DNA of 64,000 bases from Puccinia triticina. Lineage: Eukaryota; Basidiomycota; Pucciniomycetes; Pucciniales; Pucciniaceae. The stretch is taken from assembly GCF_026914185.1 (NCBI RefSeq), contig NC_070565.1, forward strand, positions 4,402,001 to 4,466,000, written 5' to 3'. The position numbers and the translations under genes were made by a program. Of the stretch, positions 43,841-54,735 are shown in pieces (position 1 is the first letter of the stretch; each line of letters opens with the position of its first letter). The notes beneath the pieces are model-generated. The model made no database searches, was not told the DNA's origin, and saw only the letters and a list, made by a program, of their open reading frames with translations.

Positions 43841-44021
43841 TATGGTGTTCAAAGTTGGTTTGCATAATTTTATGCATGCATAAATCATAAAATCATAAAA
43901 ATGTTTTGGTGAGGAAATTTTGTATTACATAATCAGACAGTCATATTGCCTGCAAAAATGATTTTATGATTTTATGATTCATACATGCATAAAATTATGC
44001 AAACCAACTTTGAACACCATA
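43841..44021. mobile_element. MITE, GGTGTTCAAAGTTGG family (181 bp)
   Basis: The ends TATGGTGTTCAAAGTTGGTT and AACCAACTTTGAACACCATA are perfect inverted repeats, and most of the element folds on itself (GCATAATTTTATGCATGCAT and inverse). The outer TA pair fits a TA target duplication of Tc1/mariner type. Nearly identical in sequence and equal in length to 58821-59001. Confidence 0.85.
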
Positions 44022-44350
44022 ATTGCAGGAAATAACTCAGTTGACTGGATCAACAACCACAAGCCCCCGGAGATCCAGATAGACTGTTTGGCTGGTGAGA
44101 GGAAATGTCAAAAATGTTGGGGAAACAAACAAGGGCATGATTTACACCCTGGACAGGGATACCCGTGAAGATACATAGTTGGAGAGAAGAAACACAGGCT
44201 GATTATGCTCAAGACCAAGCTACCTAAGATGAGTACAGAGAGGTTTTTGGCAGAGCAGGATTTACAGGCTTGTGACCTGAAGTGATAGAAGTGAATAGAA
44301 TGACAATGCAAGTGGAGAAAAAGGTCTGACGCTTGCTCTCCAAGCTCTAA

Positions 44351-44972
44351 GAGCATCCACATGCAGCACTCAGTTAGCCCGGATTAGGGCACTTAGTCCA
44401 CCCCTGCATCTGCATCAGCTTGGATCAACTTGGGATCAACTTGACCCGGAGCTCCGTTTGGAGCTAGTGGGGTCTACATGTAAACCCCACTAATCCTTGG
44501 ATTAAACTCAAAATGCATATTCAACATGCTCATAAGCATGAACTCTATATGTTTAGGTGCCCAACACATAACATACTGGCACCTAAACACATAACCTCTG
44601 ACAGCCTCGGACCCGCTAAGAGCATCAGCATTGGTGGCTAAGTTAGTATGGACTAACTAGCTTGGATTATGCTTGGAATAAGCTAATCCAAGTGGCCGAC
44701 CACATTGGTGCAGATTTGCAGGTCTGAGGCTGTTGGAGATCATGTGTTTAGGTGCCGGTATGTTATGTGTTGGGCACCTAAACACATAGAGTTCATGCTT
44801 TTGAGCATGATGAATATGCATGTTGTGTTTAGTCTGAGGACTAGTGGGGTCTACATCTAGACCCCACTAGCTCCAAACGGAGCTCCGGGTCGAGTTGATC
44901 CAAGCTGATGCGGATACGGGGGTGGACTAAGTGCCCTAATCCGGGCTAACTTAGCCACAGATGCAGATGCTC
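44351..44972. mobile_element. Foldback/MITE A (622 bp), interleaved with B
   Basis: Ends GAGCATCCACATGCAG and the inverse (CATCTGTGG-like)…GCAGATGCTC, both flanked by TAA. The arms are long (about 260 bp), with CTAGTGGGGTCTACAT and ACACATAACATAC(T/C)GGCACCTAAACACAT as inverted landmarks. A TAA target duplication would suit a PIF/Harbinger-type element. Confidence 0.65.
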
Positions 44973-45070
44973 TAATCCCCACCCATGCGGTTGGCCAATC
45001 GGATTAGCTTATTCCAAGGATAATCCGAGCTAGTTAGTCCATACTGACTTAGCCACCAATGCTGATGCTC
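44620..45070. mobile_element. Foldback/MITE B (451 bp), interleaved with A
   Basis: Starts GAGCATCAGCATTGGTGGCTAAG between the arms of A and ends CCACCAATGCTGATGCTC beyond A, again flanked by TAA at both ends. The left and right arms (about 95 bp) are inverse copies. Confidence 0.65.
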
Positions 45071-45073
45071 TAA

Positions 45074-45521
45074 ATAGTCTTGGGCGGGCAAGTGTCACAG
45101 ACTGTGACCTAACAGGTTAGGTTAAAACAGTTGGGAGATTGGGATAGATGGTGGGTAGCTAGCTGGAGCTGGCATGATGTCACTTGTCATCAACAGACTA
45201 TATACATTTTTTTCCTGGTGAACCACCATGTATTTATTGTGTCACTTTATGTGCACTTGTATACCAAAATAAACCTGAACTTCGACTAATGGGAGGAGGG
45301 GACGAACAAAAGAATGGCTACAAAGATAATGTCGTATGTAAAAAAGAAGAACAGTTCATACATAATAAAAACCAAATATGATAAAACTGATAACAGCAGA
45401 AAAATAGCTGCAACTTGTTTTTGTTTGTTTGTCTTTGAGTGCGAAGGCTTGACAAAAGTGATTCAAGAAAGGCGGCAAAATAAGTGTCCAGTTAAGACAG
45501 AGAGAGAGAGAGGGGGGGGGA
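45074..45521. other. Intergenic stretch downstream of second TMEM135-like gene
   Basis: No gene recognised. It should contain the 3' end of the gene at 45522-47507. A GAGAGAGAGAGGGGGGGG tract lies at about 45502-45520. Confidence 0.4.
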
Positions 45522-47507
45522 TCAAGTGTGTTTGGAATCGGGAAGTTGATCAGGAGGGGGATCGTCGGATTTCTTCAGGAGCGGGTTGAGTTTCTTAGTG
45601 CGATCGGGAGTGTGAGGGTCGACGATCTGGGAGATGATTCCCCGGGCCAAAGCGGGCATACGTTCTTTGCGGTTCATGAAGCAATGCATCAGCATTCCGC
45701 ACCCCACCGAGCTCACAATGATGTCGCCCATCGGGATCTCTCGGGGCACCCATTTCTTGGCCTTCAGAACCGCCCATAACGAGTATAGCGCTTTGGGGGC
45801 ACAGTACAGTGCTGATGACGATCCACATTGCAAAACTCAGTGGCTTTTTTCTTCTTCTTGATCTGGCAATATTTATAATCACATCCAAAGAAGACGCTTA
45901 CCTAGCTCGCCCCTTCGCTTAGGCTCCTCCCATAGCAGAGAAACGCCCGTGCAGAATCCCATCAATCCGTAGAACGGAGCGCCGCGGAGGACGATCCCAA
46001 AGCGCTCGTAAACTTGACTAGGTAGACAAAAGCAGTTCTGGACGACGGAGACAAACGTGCCGAGGAAGAGGGCACTCGAGGTGGTTTTTTTGATGATCGA
46101 GCTCATGAAGGTGATCGGTCTTAATACACATGATCAAGATCAGTCGACGATCACAAAGATAAAGAGGGTGATGAAGTGAAACATACGATTTTACTAAGAG
46201 CTTTGAGCGAAAGATGAGCGCGGGTACGAGGTGAAGGATGGCATAGGTAGGTGCCATTTTGAGGATAGTCTTCAGGAGTTGATGGAGGTTGAAGGCAAGA
46301 CAACTGTTATGCCGAAAGTGATTTAAAGCGCAAGGCGCGCCCATACGGAGTGTTGGGTCGGGTTGATTGAGCCAGGATTGGATGCGATTTTCGTTAAGCC
46401 AGGTGCGAGGATGGGAGTCCCGAGAGAGGAGTCGATGATGGTCTTGGAGAAGATTGCTATTAGACGGCATGAGTGAGCGGTCCAGCCGTCGATTCAAATC
46501 GACATATCGCGGGTTCAGTTCTCCGACCCGCGAGATCCAGTGGACATACCAGGCCGGTAGACTGGTGGGATAGAGTAGATAGCCGATAGCGATCTGGGCA
46601 TTCGAAAGGGCGAACAATAACAAGTCTGCATGTTTGAAATGGCACAGGGGATAGCACATAAGGATCGAGTAGAGGCCTCTGAAGAAACGGAATGTTAGCT
46701 TTGTACTTGGAGTAAAAAAAAACGTAGAGTGTAACAGAGCGAAGATTAAGATATATTAGGGATGGTGACTGACCTACAGAGGACGTTGGGAGCAATCTCT
46801 TTTCGATCGGCTTTCGGCTGGGCAAAGAAGGAGACCCCACAGAGGGAACCAGCGATGAACGCATTCCATTCGGAATATTTATGCTGAGATTTCCTGAGGA
46901 AGGAGTAGGTGAGTGTCCAGAGGGAAGAGTACAAGCCCAACCAACTGGCCAGGCGAGCCGTCGAGGATGATCGGAGGGTCTGCAGCAAGACTTGGATCAA
47001 TCGGCTTCCCGCTCGCTGTCTAAGAAAGAAAAAGAAAAAGAAAATCCATTCATTCATCCTCGATCTTCGGTCTGATGGTGGTGTTTATTTATTTTTTTGC
47101 CCTGTACTTACTGGCCAGGTCGATGGACCGAGTAAGCATGATGTTTGACTCTTCCAGTGCGCACCAGGGCCAAGGCCAGCAACGCGGTACTAACGACGCC
47201 ATGTACGGAGAAGAAGACGACTGATGAAGAGATGGAGCGAGAGATCAGTTTCCAATTCCCAGAGCGCTTGGAAGTAAAGAGATGACTGACACAATCCTTT
47301 GCGGATGGCGATTGAGATGATGGCCCTCTTCTTACTGGCGCTGGTGGTGTCGGCGATAAACGAACGTCGCTCGCGGGGGAAGAGGTCCCGAGTGCTGGTC
47401 CGAAGCCGATGGAGCAGTGCTGATTGCTTGCTGCTTGCGATGGGTGATGAGGGAGAAGACCTGTACTCGGTTGGGGTCGAGGTGGGTGAGGGTTCCGGTT
47501 GGCTCAT
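45522..47507 (-). CDS. TMEM135-like multi-pass membrane protein, second paralogue (about 521 aa)
   Basis: Exons on the - strand: 47507-about 47297, 47220-47112, 47019-46774, 46678-46187, 46119-45902, 45811-45522. Exons 2-6 have GT-AG borders with the same phases as the paralogue at 21863-23991. Shared core motifs: ASWLGLYSSLWTL, AQIAIGYLLYP-TSLPAWYVHWI, the Cys/His segment PCALNHFRHNSC, TYAILHLVPALIF, SSALFLGTF, ALYCAPKALYSLW. The donor after exon 1 is unclear: frame and homology require a phase-1 junction after …CGCAAAG, but the next bases are GATTG rather than GT. The available GT two codons on gives the wrong frame. The gene may use an unusual donor or be damaged there. It may act in an organelle membrane, as inferred for the other copy. 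Confidence 0.7.
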
Positions 47508-48468
47508 CTCGAAGAAAGCACCGAAATAACAACTTGGGTTCCTCGAAAGTGCTGATACAAAATATTTTTATACAGTTCCTCGAAAGTGCTGATACAAAAT
47601 ATTTTTATATGTATCTCTCAGACAATAACCTTCTTCTCTTCTATCTCCGCGCAAAACCTTAAAGCCAACTCCCCCCTAATCCCCATCTTCCCGAGGGTTT
47701 CCCTAATATTTCATGCCCAATGTGCTTCATCTTCAGATTACTTATCGGAAAGCGTGCTGAGCCCCAGGAGTGGGCCGTCTGATTCCGGATTCCCAGATCC
47801 ATCATCCATCATCCTGCAACCCCAGTAAGTCTCCATGAAGGTACAACAAAATAATAATACATAAGATTTCAATCAAAGACAAAACAAATGTGATTAGAGA
47901 GAGGAAGAGTAGTATGTATACCGTAAACCGCCTGCTTACTAGAAAGAAGTGGAAAAGATACAAAAAAAAAAGATGGAGGAAGCCAAAGTGAGATTGTTTT
48001 GTCAATCAAGGGGGGGAAGGTCGGAAGAAACAAGAGATAATAGTTACGGATAAATAAAAGATGAAAGTCTAACAAAGAGAAGAGGGAGGCAACAAAATGA
48101 CAAGTTGGTCATACATTAGGGAAAACAAAAAAAGGATAAAGGGTTAAAAAAATCCGAGGATGTTTAAATGTGAGAGGAGTGGGATTGGACAGAGACAGTC
48201 ATTGGATGTGAAGGAGATGGGGGAAGGTAGGATACATTTGGTCATCAAGGATTCTTCTTTTCATTTTTTCGTTTGGTTGAACGCGGCGTGAGGATACAAA
48301 GAAACAAGCGACGATTCAACAGCAGCCGGCCACACTTGATGAGAAGCGTCCCGTATTCCCTTTTGTTTTTGTCTGAGTGGGATGCATAGATAGGATAGTC
48401 AAGAAGAGAGCAAAGCAAGATGGCGAGTATTAGTCAATGTGTATACAACGATTGATTGATGGAGTGCT
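47508..48468. other. Intergenic stretch between second TMEM135-like gene and Kelch gene
   Basis: Contains a short direct repeat near 47535-47605 (TTCCTCGAAAGTGCTGATACAAAATATTTTTATA twice). The region should hold the promoter of the TMEM135-like gene and the 3' UTR of the Kelch gene; both genes read on the - strand. Confidence 0.45.
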
Positions 48469-51400
48469 TTATTTATCCGGATTGGCGACGAAGAGCAGCG
48501 GTTTTTTGACCAGACTACGCTCGACCTTGACCCGCTCGCCGGTGCGCTTAGGTTTAGTTTTGCGCTCAGCGGAGACGGGGGTGGGGGCGGGAGTTTCGAA
48601 CTGCTTGACCATGGCGCGGACGCCGACAGAGCCGGCGGTCTCGGTGCGTCTGGCGGCCGGACGCTCGACGAAGGTTTGCTCGACCGGCGTCAGCGGGTCG
48701 ACCATCGTAAGCATCGACGAATGGGGCGTGGTGGCGAGGACGGGCGAGTTGAGACGGGGGCCCTTGGGCCGAGGCGATAGAGGACGGTCGGCCATGTCGA
48801 GCGGCGGCAGGCCCGCAGTGGCTAGCTCGCACTCTGGGATCGTCGGGGACGCGATGCTCGCTGGTTTGAGGCTCTGAAAACTGGTGGGCACGGAGGACGA
48901 GTCGGATATCCTGCTGCTGTCTGTCGACCGCAGCCGCTGGACAACCGTCATGTGTGCTGTCGCGGCTTCAATCATGGACGAAGTAGCCGTTTGTATGGAG
49001 GTCTGAGAGGTGTGGGTGAGCTGACTGACGTCTCCAGACCGGGATCTGCCGTGCTCATCGATCACGTTTTCGGCTAGCTCCGGAGTCTTTTTGGAGAGAT
49101 GTATCGGGGCAATCGGAGGGGCCGGTGTTGGGTCGCGGATGGGATGAATGGCACCGGGTGACTCTGAGTGATCAACGACAATATGCTTGTTGAACCGGCC
49201 CCACCAACTGCCGACGCGTTCAGGAGTTTTTGGTGACAAGAACGGATTGGCAGGGGTACTGATCAGACTGATGGTTGATAGGCCCGCGGCCGAGTGTCCC
49301 CAGTGATCTCCCGTCTCGGCTTCGTTGGCTGGTGCGACGTATGTTGCGTTGCTCGCTCGGGAAGAATCCGCCAGTTCAATGGTCGAGTATCCTGACTCCT
49401 CTCGAGTATGATGACCGGCTTCCTCAGGGCAAGGATCGGCAAAAGGGTCATGTCGCGAGGAGCTTTCCCCAGAGGATTGTTGGAAGTGGGAGCTGGTCGA
49501 CCCTCGGCCACCTATCGAGTTCATCTGTGCGGAGGAATCCCGCATGCACTCGTACTGTCCATACTCTGAAACCGAGGAGGGGCCTCGACCGTCATCACTC
49601 CATGGCGCCAGCGAGGCACCAAGGAAACTAGTTGAGGTGCCGAATCCACATTGGGATTCCGCAGGTTCGTCGATCCCATCCCAAATTCGTAAGCCACCAC
49701 GCGTCTGAAACAAAAAAGAAATTAGGGCCAGGGTTGTTTTCAAGGCAAGTGATGGTGAGAGTCGACTTACAGTAACAAGGGAGGGAAGATTCTGCTTGAC
49801 TTCGGACATCGGCAGAGGTGGAGGGGGTGGCAGCCGAACCCGCTCGGTGCAGCATTCGTCGTACTTCTTCAATGGTCTATCACGGTTGTAACTAGAGGAA
49901 GGACTACTGGCGTCGTAGCCGGACAGGCTGGCGGACTCGGTGCACACCCAGACCTCGCTTTCTTCATCAGCCAGGATATCGAAGCGCTCGTTGTGTTTGT
50001 TGTTTCGCTTGTTGTGGGGCAAAAGCGCGCGAACACCGACGCCGACTCCGGCTAAGGCTTTCAACGGACCTGGGACGGTGTTTTCCAGCCGGTGACTCAT
50101 GCCTGCCCGGGCTCGCGGGATCGTGTGGGCCGCGTGCAGACTGTCTTCCTGGTTCACCAGTCGTACTTTATCATCGTTCTGGCTATCGCCATCCCCAAAG
50201 TCTGGCCCATATGCCTTTTGTCGGTATGCGCCGGCTGCAACTGCCCGCCGACCCTTCACTATCTTCTGGTAACGGTATGCCACCACCGAGCCCACGCCCA
50301 CAACTAGTGCGCCTAGGATCCCAAAGGTGATGCCCAGGATTTTACCGGTCGTTGGCGGCGAGGAAGGGTCATGCGGATGCGGGACCGGGAGCGGCTTGAC
50401 GGTGTCTTTCGACCCGGGGACTTTCCAGCTGTTCGGGTCGTGGGCGGCTGGGTCGGCTGGACGGGGCAGCTGTGCGGCTGGTCGGCCATCGGCTGTGGAA
50501 GGTGTGTAGGTTTCGGACCACTTGAGGTTTTGCAAATCGTAGATCCCAACGTTGGATGACGCAGCCTGGCTCGTGTCCAAGCTACCGAATCCAAATGCCA
50601 CGACGACGTTGCTGCCCAATCGAACCATGGTATGTCCCCAGCGCGCTCCAGGGCTGTTTCTATCTCCCGGGTTCAGATTACTCCAGCTCATCGCAGAAAG
50701 GTCTAGAAGCCAAAGATCGCTGTAAACGCGCTCGCCGTCTGCTGAGGCGCCTCCATAGAGCAAGATCTGGGTGGCTGATAGGCTGACTATGGAATGCCCC
50801 CTTCTGGCCGTCGGAGCTGAAGCAGTGCGCAGCGGAATCGTTTCCCAACTGCCGGTACACTTATCTGAAGAGAGGTCGGGAGTAAATCGGTAAAGATTTG
50901 ACATATCCAAGCCTTGCTTGTTAGCACCCACACCGCCCATGGCATAGATTCTGAGTTGATTTGAAGAGTCGAGCATTGCGACGGAAGCGTGATCAAAGGT
51001 CGGTGATGGTGCGCCAGAGCACTGAGACCAGGTGCCTTGGAGTGGGGTAGACTTAGGGGCGGCATACTGCCATAGTTCGTCGAGTACGGTCTGGCTGCCA
51101 TCTGCCCTCTGGCCTCCAAGAGCCCACAGACGAAGTGAAGTTGGACTGGAGGCCGAGATCAGCGTATGACGTACCCGGCGCATTGGTTGCTGAGCCCAGG
51201 TAGGATCCTGCTGTGTGAGCTTGACGGGAGCCGTCGAGGGGGTGCTCGGGCCAGTCGGAGGTAGATTGATGATCCATGAACTATCGGTGCCTGTCAGGTT
51301 GGGCGAAGAGCTGACATCCCCCCCAAAGGATAGGATGATTCCTGGATCGGTGGCCGTTGGTTCCACCAAGGAGGCGAGAGTCGCGTATGAGACCAGCTGT

Positions 51401-51890
51401 GAAGATCCTTGAGATAGTCTGGAGCCGGAGAGATATTGCCATGGGGGAGATGATGTGGAGAATGAGCTATTGAGAGAAAGAGAAATCAGATCGTCGGTAT
51501 CTAGTATGCGGAAGAAAGGAAGTGATGTTGGTTAGAATACGCGAACTACTCTCGCGACTGAAGCAGGGGGCCAGATTACTCACTGGGAGAGCTGCTGAAC
51601 GTGTATCCTCCACCTGCGGGCGACTTTCCACCGTAGACCAACAGCGAGTTATCTGATAGAAGAAGGGAGGCTTGTCCCCATCTGGATGCACAAGTTAGAT
51701 GAGTTACGCACGTCAGTGGATGTTCCAAGCTTCTCTGCTGGAAAAATAGCAGACGAGCTTACCGGGGTTGAGAGCCATCTGGATGTGAAGCAGGGTCGGC
51801 CGAGAGTGCAGGAGAGGACAGAAGCAAGAATGCAGAGGAAAGCAGGGAAGAGAATTGTCGGCGAGGTGTTCGCCTGTGGAGAGTGGCCAT
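48469..51890 (-). CDS. Secreted/type I membrane Kelch-repeat protein (1063 aa)
   Basis: Exons 51890-51763, 51681-51584, 51500-49771 and 49704-48469, all with GT-AG introns, join to 3192 nt without a stop. Residues 1-31 form a signal peptide (basic start, then LLSSAFLLLSSPALSA). The ectodomain (to about residue 459) holds at least six Kelch-type blades marked by Gly-Gly pairs: LLVYGGK, IILSFGGD, LWALGGQ, IYAMGGV, ILLYGGA, VVAFGFG. A single membrane helix follows at about 460-486 (ILGITFGILGALVVGVGSVVAYRY), with a basic stop-transfer end. The cytoplasmic tail of about 570 residues is Ser/Pro-rich, with a PPPPPLP run and many potential phosphorylation sites. Fungal proteins of this layout sit at the cell surface, where they may act in polarity or sensing; the ligand is unknown. 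The 66-nt third intron is a multiple of three and has no stop, so retention would add 22 residues. Confidence 0.85.
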
Positions 51891-53200
51891 CTGCGGCCAG
51901 GTGGGTGGATGAAAAGGTGTGCAGACAAAATGGATCGGAGTTGGGCCGGACTTTGGGTGTGGTTGATGGCTGAATGTCTTCGCGTCACGCGTCGGCAGGG
52001 GCGGAGAAGGGCGGGGGCGAGCTGGCAGGATTCGATATGCAGGCGGGGGTGATGAAAGTTTGTGGTCGCTCAGAGACGCCAGGGAATCGAGAGCCGAGTG
52101 GGGTTGAGTTCTGGGAGGTTCGGACTGGGAGTAGAAAGGGTGCCGATTGGAGTTAGCCTGGTGTCATGCAGCTGGGCGGCTTGCGATCGAGCCTGCACTC
52201 TGGCCTACCAACCGAGGCGACGTGGAAAGAATATCTACAAACTCCGAAATCAGACTTCAACGACGCGTCTTCTCGCTGGGAATAGCTCGGCTTGTGATTG
52301 ACAGACACTCGAGTCTGGCCGTCGAGACTCGAGGAGGCTGAGTGAGCTCCGTTCGACGCGAGCTGTCGAGGAATGACTGCAAACTATCCGGCCGAACGTC
52401 GAGGCTATGTATCTATCGAAGCGGCTGACGTGTCTGAGCGCGAATCAGCGGACAGAAGGGCTGGCCTTGACAGAGCAGCAATCCCCAGCGAGGAAAAAGT
52501 TGTGGATGGGATCGTCGCAAGGGGGGTGCGCAGCGTGTGGTTCTGCCAACTTGAAACACCACACATCCACTCCATCCATCCATCCAACTCCAGACGAATC
52601 ATCTGCACGGTTCAGCTCCGCCTCTTACATACCTCACAAAACCCCGCCATGGCCCTGCCAAACCCTGCCGGGAAGAGCCGCATGTTGCCGCCTGATTAAG
52701 AAGCTGGCGAGGTACATACATACATAGCAGAAGGATGTGAACGAGCAAAGGTTACCCTCGGGCTTGGAAAGCAGAATCACGCGAGATATCCGGCTCAAAA
52801 GGAACCTTGGAAGAGGCATAAGGAAAAGTACAACCACATAGACCGAGCGGCCTCAAGAACTTGCACCTATTTCCAAGCTGCTCCTCCTGGGGCGGACATA
52901 GCTGTGAAGAAACAGCACGCGTGGCAACCACTTTCAATTTAATATGACTGCAGGCTGATAGGCTGGAATCAGCCAAGTTGTACTTTGCACTCATCGAAAG
53001 TCTATACGTTTATGCACCTTGAACTTGCTCAGAAGGAGACTTTCAGCCTTAATGTTTGTTACAGAAGTATAATATTCAAAGCTATGGCAAGGAATTATGG
53101 CTTATAATATTGCAAGATCCTTTTCGTTGGGCTTTTATTGGCTTGGCCAGCTTATTTCTTGTTTACAGGTTCTTCCTCATCATCATTCATCCTCGGCATG
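51891..53200. other. Upstream of Kelch gene; no further gene supported
   Basis: GC-rich, with overlapping open frames on both strands (51686-52730) but no motif or consistent splice sites. Holds the Kelch promoter and, at the right end, the 3' UTR of the acidic protein gene. Confidence 0.4.
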
Positions 53201-53350
53201 CTAATTGTCCTCGTCTCCAGATTCGCCCTCTTCGTCCTCGTCTCCAGATTCCTCGTCTTCGTCCTCGTCTCCAGACTCGCCCTCTTCGTCCTCCTCGTCC
53301 TCCTCATCCTCCTCATCAAATCTGCCCAGCCGACCAAATCCGCCGAACTC
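53201..53350 (-). repeat. Coding microsatellite: Glu/Asp-rich repeats
   Basis: On the + strand the DNA shows repeated TCGTCCTCGTCTCCAGA and CCTCTTCGTCCTCGTC words, which encode GESGDEDE/EEDEEDEE on the - strand. It is prone to length change. Confidence 0.7.
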
Positions 53351-54735
53351 GTCCAAGTCCCCGCCGTCATCGGTGTCTGGCTCGTCTTCCGGGTCTGGCC
53401 AAGGGTATTGGCAACCAGCGGCTTCCCATGCGTTGCAAACAGACTGATGCAAAAGCGTTTCCCAATCATCGATCCATTGACCAGCCTCTGCAATCGCTTG
53501 CTGATCAATCCTAGGATCCTTACGTTCCGGCAATTGTTTCCAGTAGTCTTTGAGAGCAAATATGCATTCGAGCATTTCCCCCTGGAGGTTGATCGACGCA
53601 TCCACAAGACCTCGCCGGTGGCTCGGCAAACTTTTCATCTCCGTGACGAACTGGTATAAGTGTCTCAGCGCCTCGTTGGTACGGAAGAGTAGCCTTTTCA
53701 GTTGGGCTTCTTCGATGTCCATGGATGACCCAACAAAAATCAACCCATGACCCTGGGTCGGTCGCAAAAGTTTGTAAAGAAATGCACGACATATCTTGAC
53801 GTATGGAATACCGGCCCGAGTGAACTTCATTGCTGTAGGAGTTAGGAGTTGAATGTCCTCTTCCTCTGAGTCCGATTCACCACCTTTGGCGGACTGGTGA
53901 TAATGCGGATTCAGGTGTTTCAGCAACGTCTTCAACAAGGTGTCGACCTGGTCCACCATCTCTTGCCACTCTTCTTTGGCCACAGGCAACAGAGGTTGCT
54001 GGATCCATTCAATTAGTGCATCGATGCGCGTAGCCGACGTGGTGGTGCGAGTGGCAAGGGTGTCCCATTTCTGTACGATTGGGTGGTCGCTGTTTGCTGG
54101 GCTTGGAAAACTGTGATCGGCAAAAAACGTGTCGCATGTTATGAGTACCCGACAAAATTCGCCAGTCAAGAGATCCTGGGTTCGGTATGTGATCGTTTTG
54201 CCTTTGAAGCAGGACAGTTGGCGAGGGCCCGGTTTTTCTTCCTGATTAGGCTTCCACGTCCTCCAAATCCAGATGACGGATGAGTCAATTTCTGCCAGAA
54301 TCTCATCGATCTCTATCAAGTTATTTAAGATCGCGTCAAACCACGAGCTCGTGCCACTTTTCGCGTCCAATGGATCCATAAAGATGGGCAAGAGCCTGAG
54401 CTTGTATTTCAGAATCGGTAAGAACGTCTGCGCCATTCGGTTTGCGGTTTCGCTTCCTGACATCCCCTCCGGAGGGTCCGAGACAGTAGTCCTCAATATC
54501 GGATTGGACAGCGTCCGCTTCTTATGCGTGGACACTCGGTGATACAATTGCCTGATGGCTTGTCGAAAAATTGCTGAAGATTACACTCGTCAGCACGGGT
54601 GATGTTCAGGATAAGTTATTGGAGTCTTTCCCGGAGCACACCTTGATATTCTTGTGGTGACTTTCCATCCGGATTTTTCGATCGAAAGGAGGCGATTGTT
54701 CGTCTCACTGGTACGATTTCATCTTGTTCAGCCAT
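53201..54735 (-). CDS. Orphan protein with acidic C-terminus, two exons (488 aa)
   Basis: Exon 1 54735-54642 and exon 2 54573-53201 join in phase 1 (donor G|GTGTGC, acceptor TTCAG) to 1467 nt. The N-terminus (MAEQDEIVPVRRTIASF) has no signal peptide. The body is Leu- and Trp-rich, probably helical, with segments such as WFDAILNNLIEIDEILAEI and GEMLECIFALKDYWKQL. An internal acidic patch, ESDSEEEDIQ, falls near the middle. The last 60 residues are almost all Glu, Asp, Gly and Ser, built from repeated GESGDEDE-like units. I do not recognise the family; an intracellular rust-specific protein is inferred. The acidic tail could bind basic partners such as histones or ribosomal proteins, but nothing in the sequence proves that. 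Confidence 0.65.

Noticed and set aside
48437..48877. 146-residue ORF on the + strand
   Set aside because: Antisense to the last exon of the Kelch gene; open because of GC-rich third positions.
52373..52730. Overlapping ORFs of about 105 residues upstream of the Kelch gene
   Set aside because: Two + strand frames and one - strand frame are open together, no motifs or splice-consistent extension; probably compositional.
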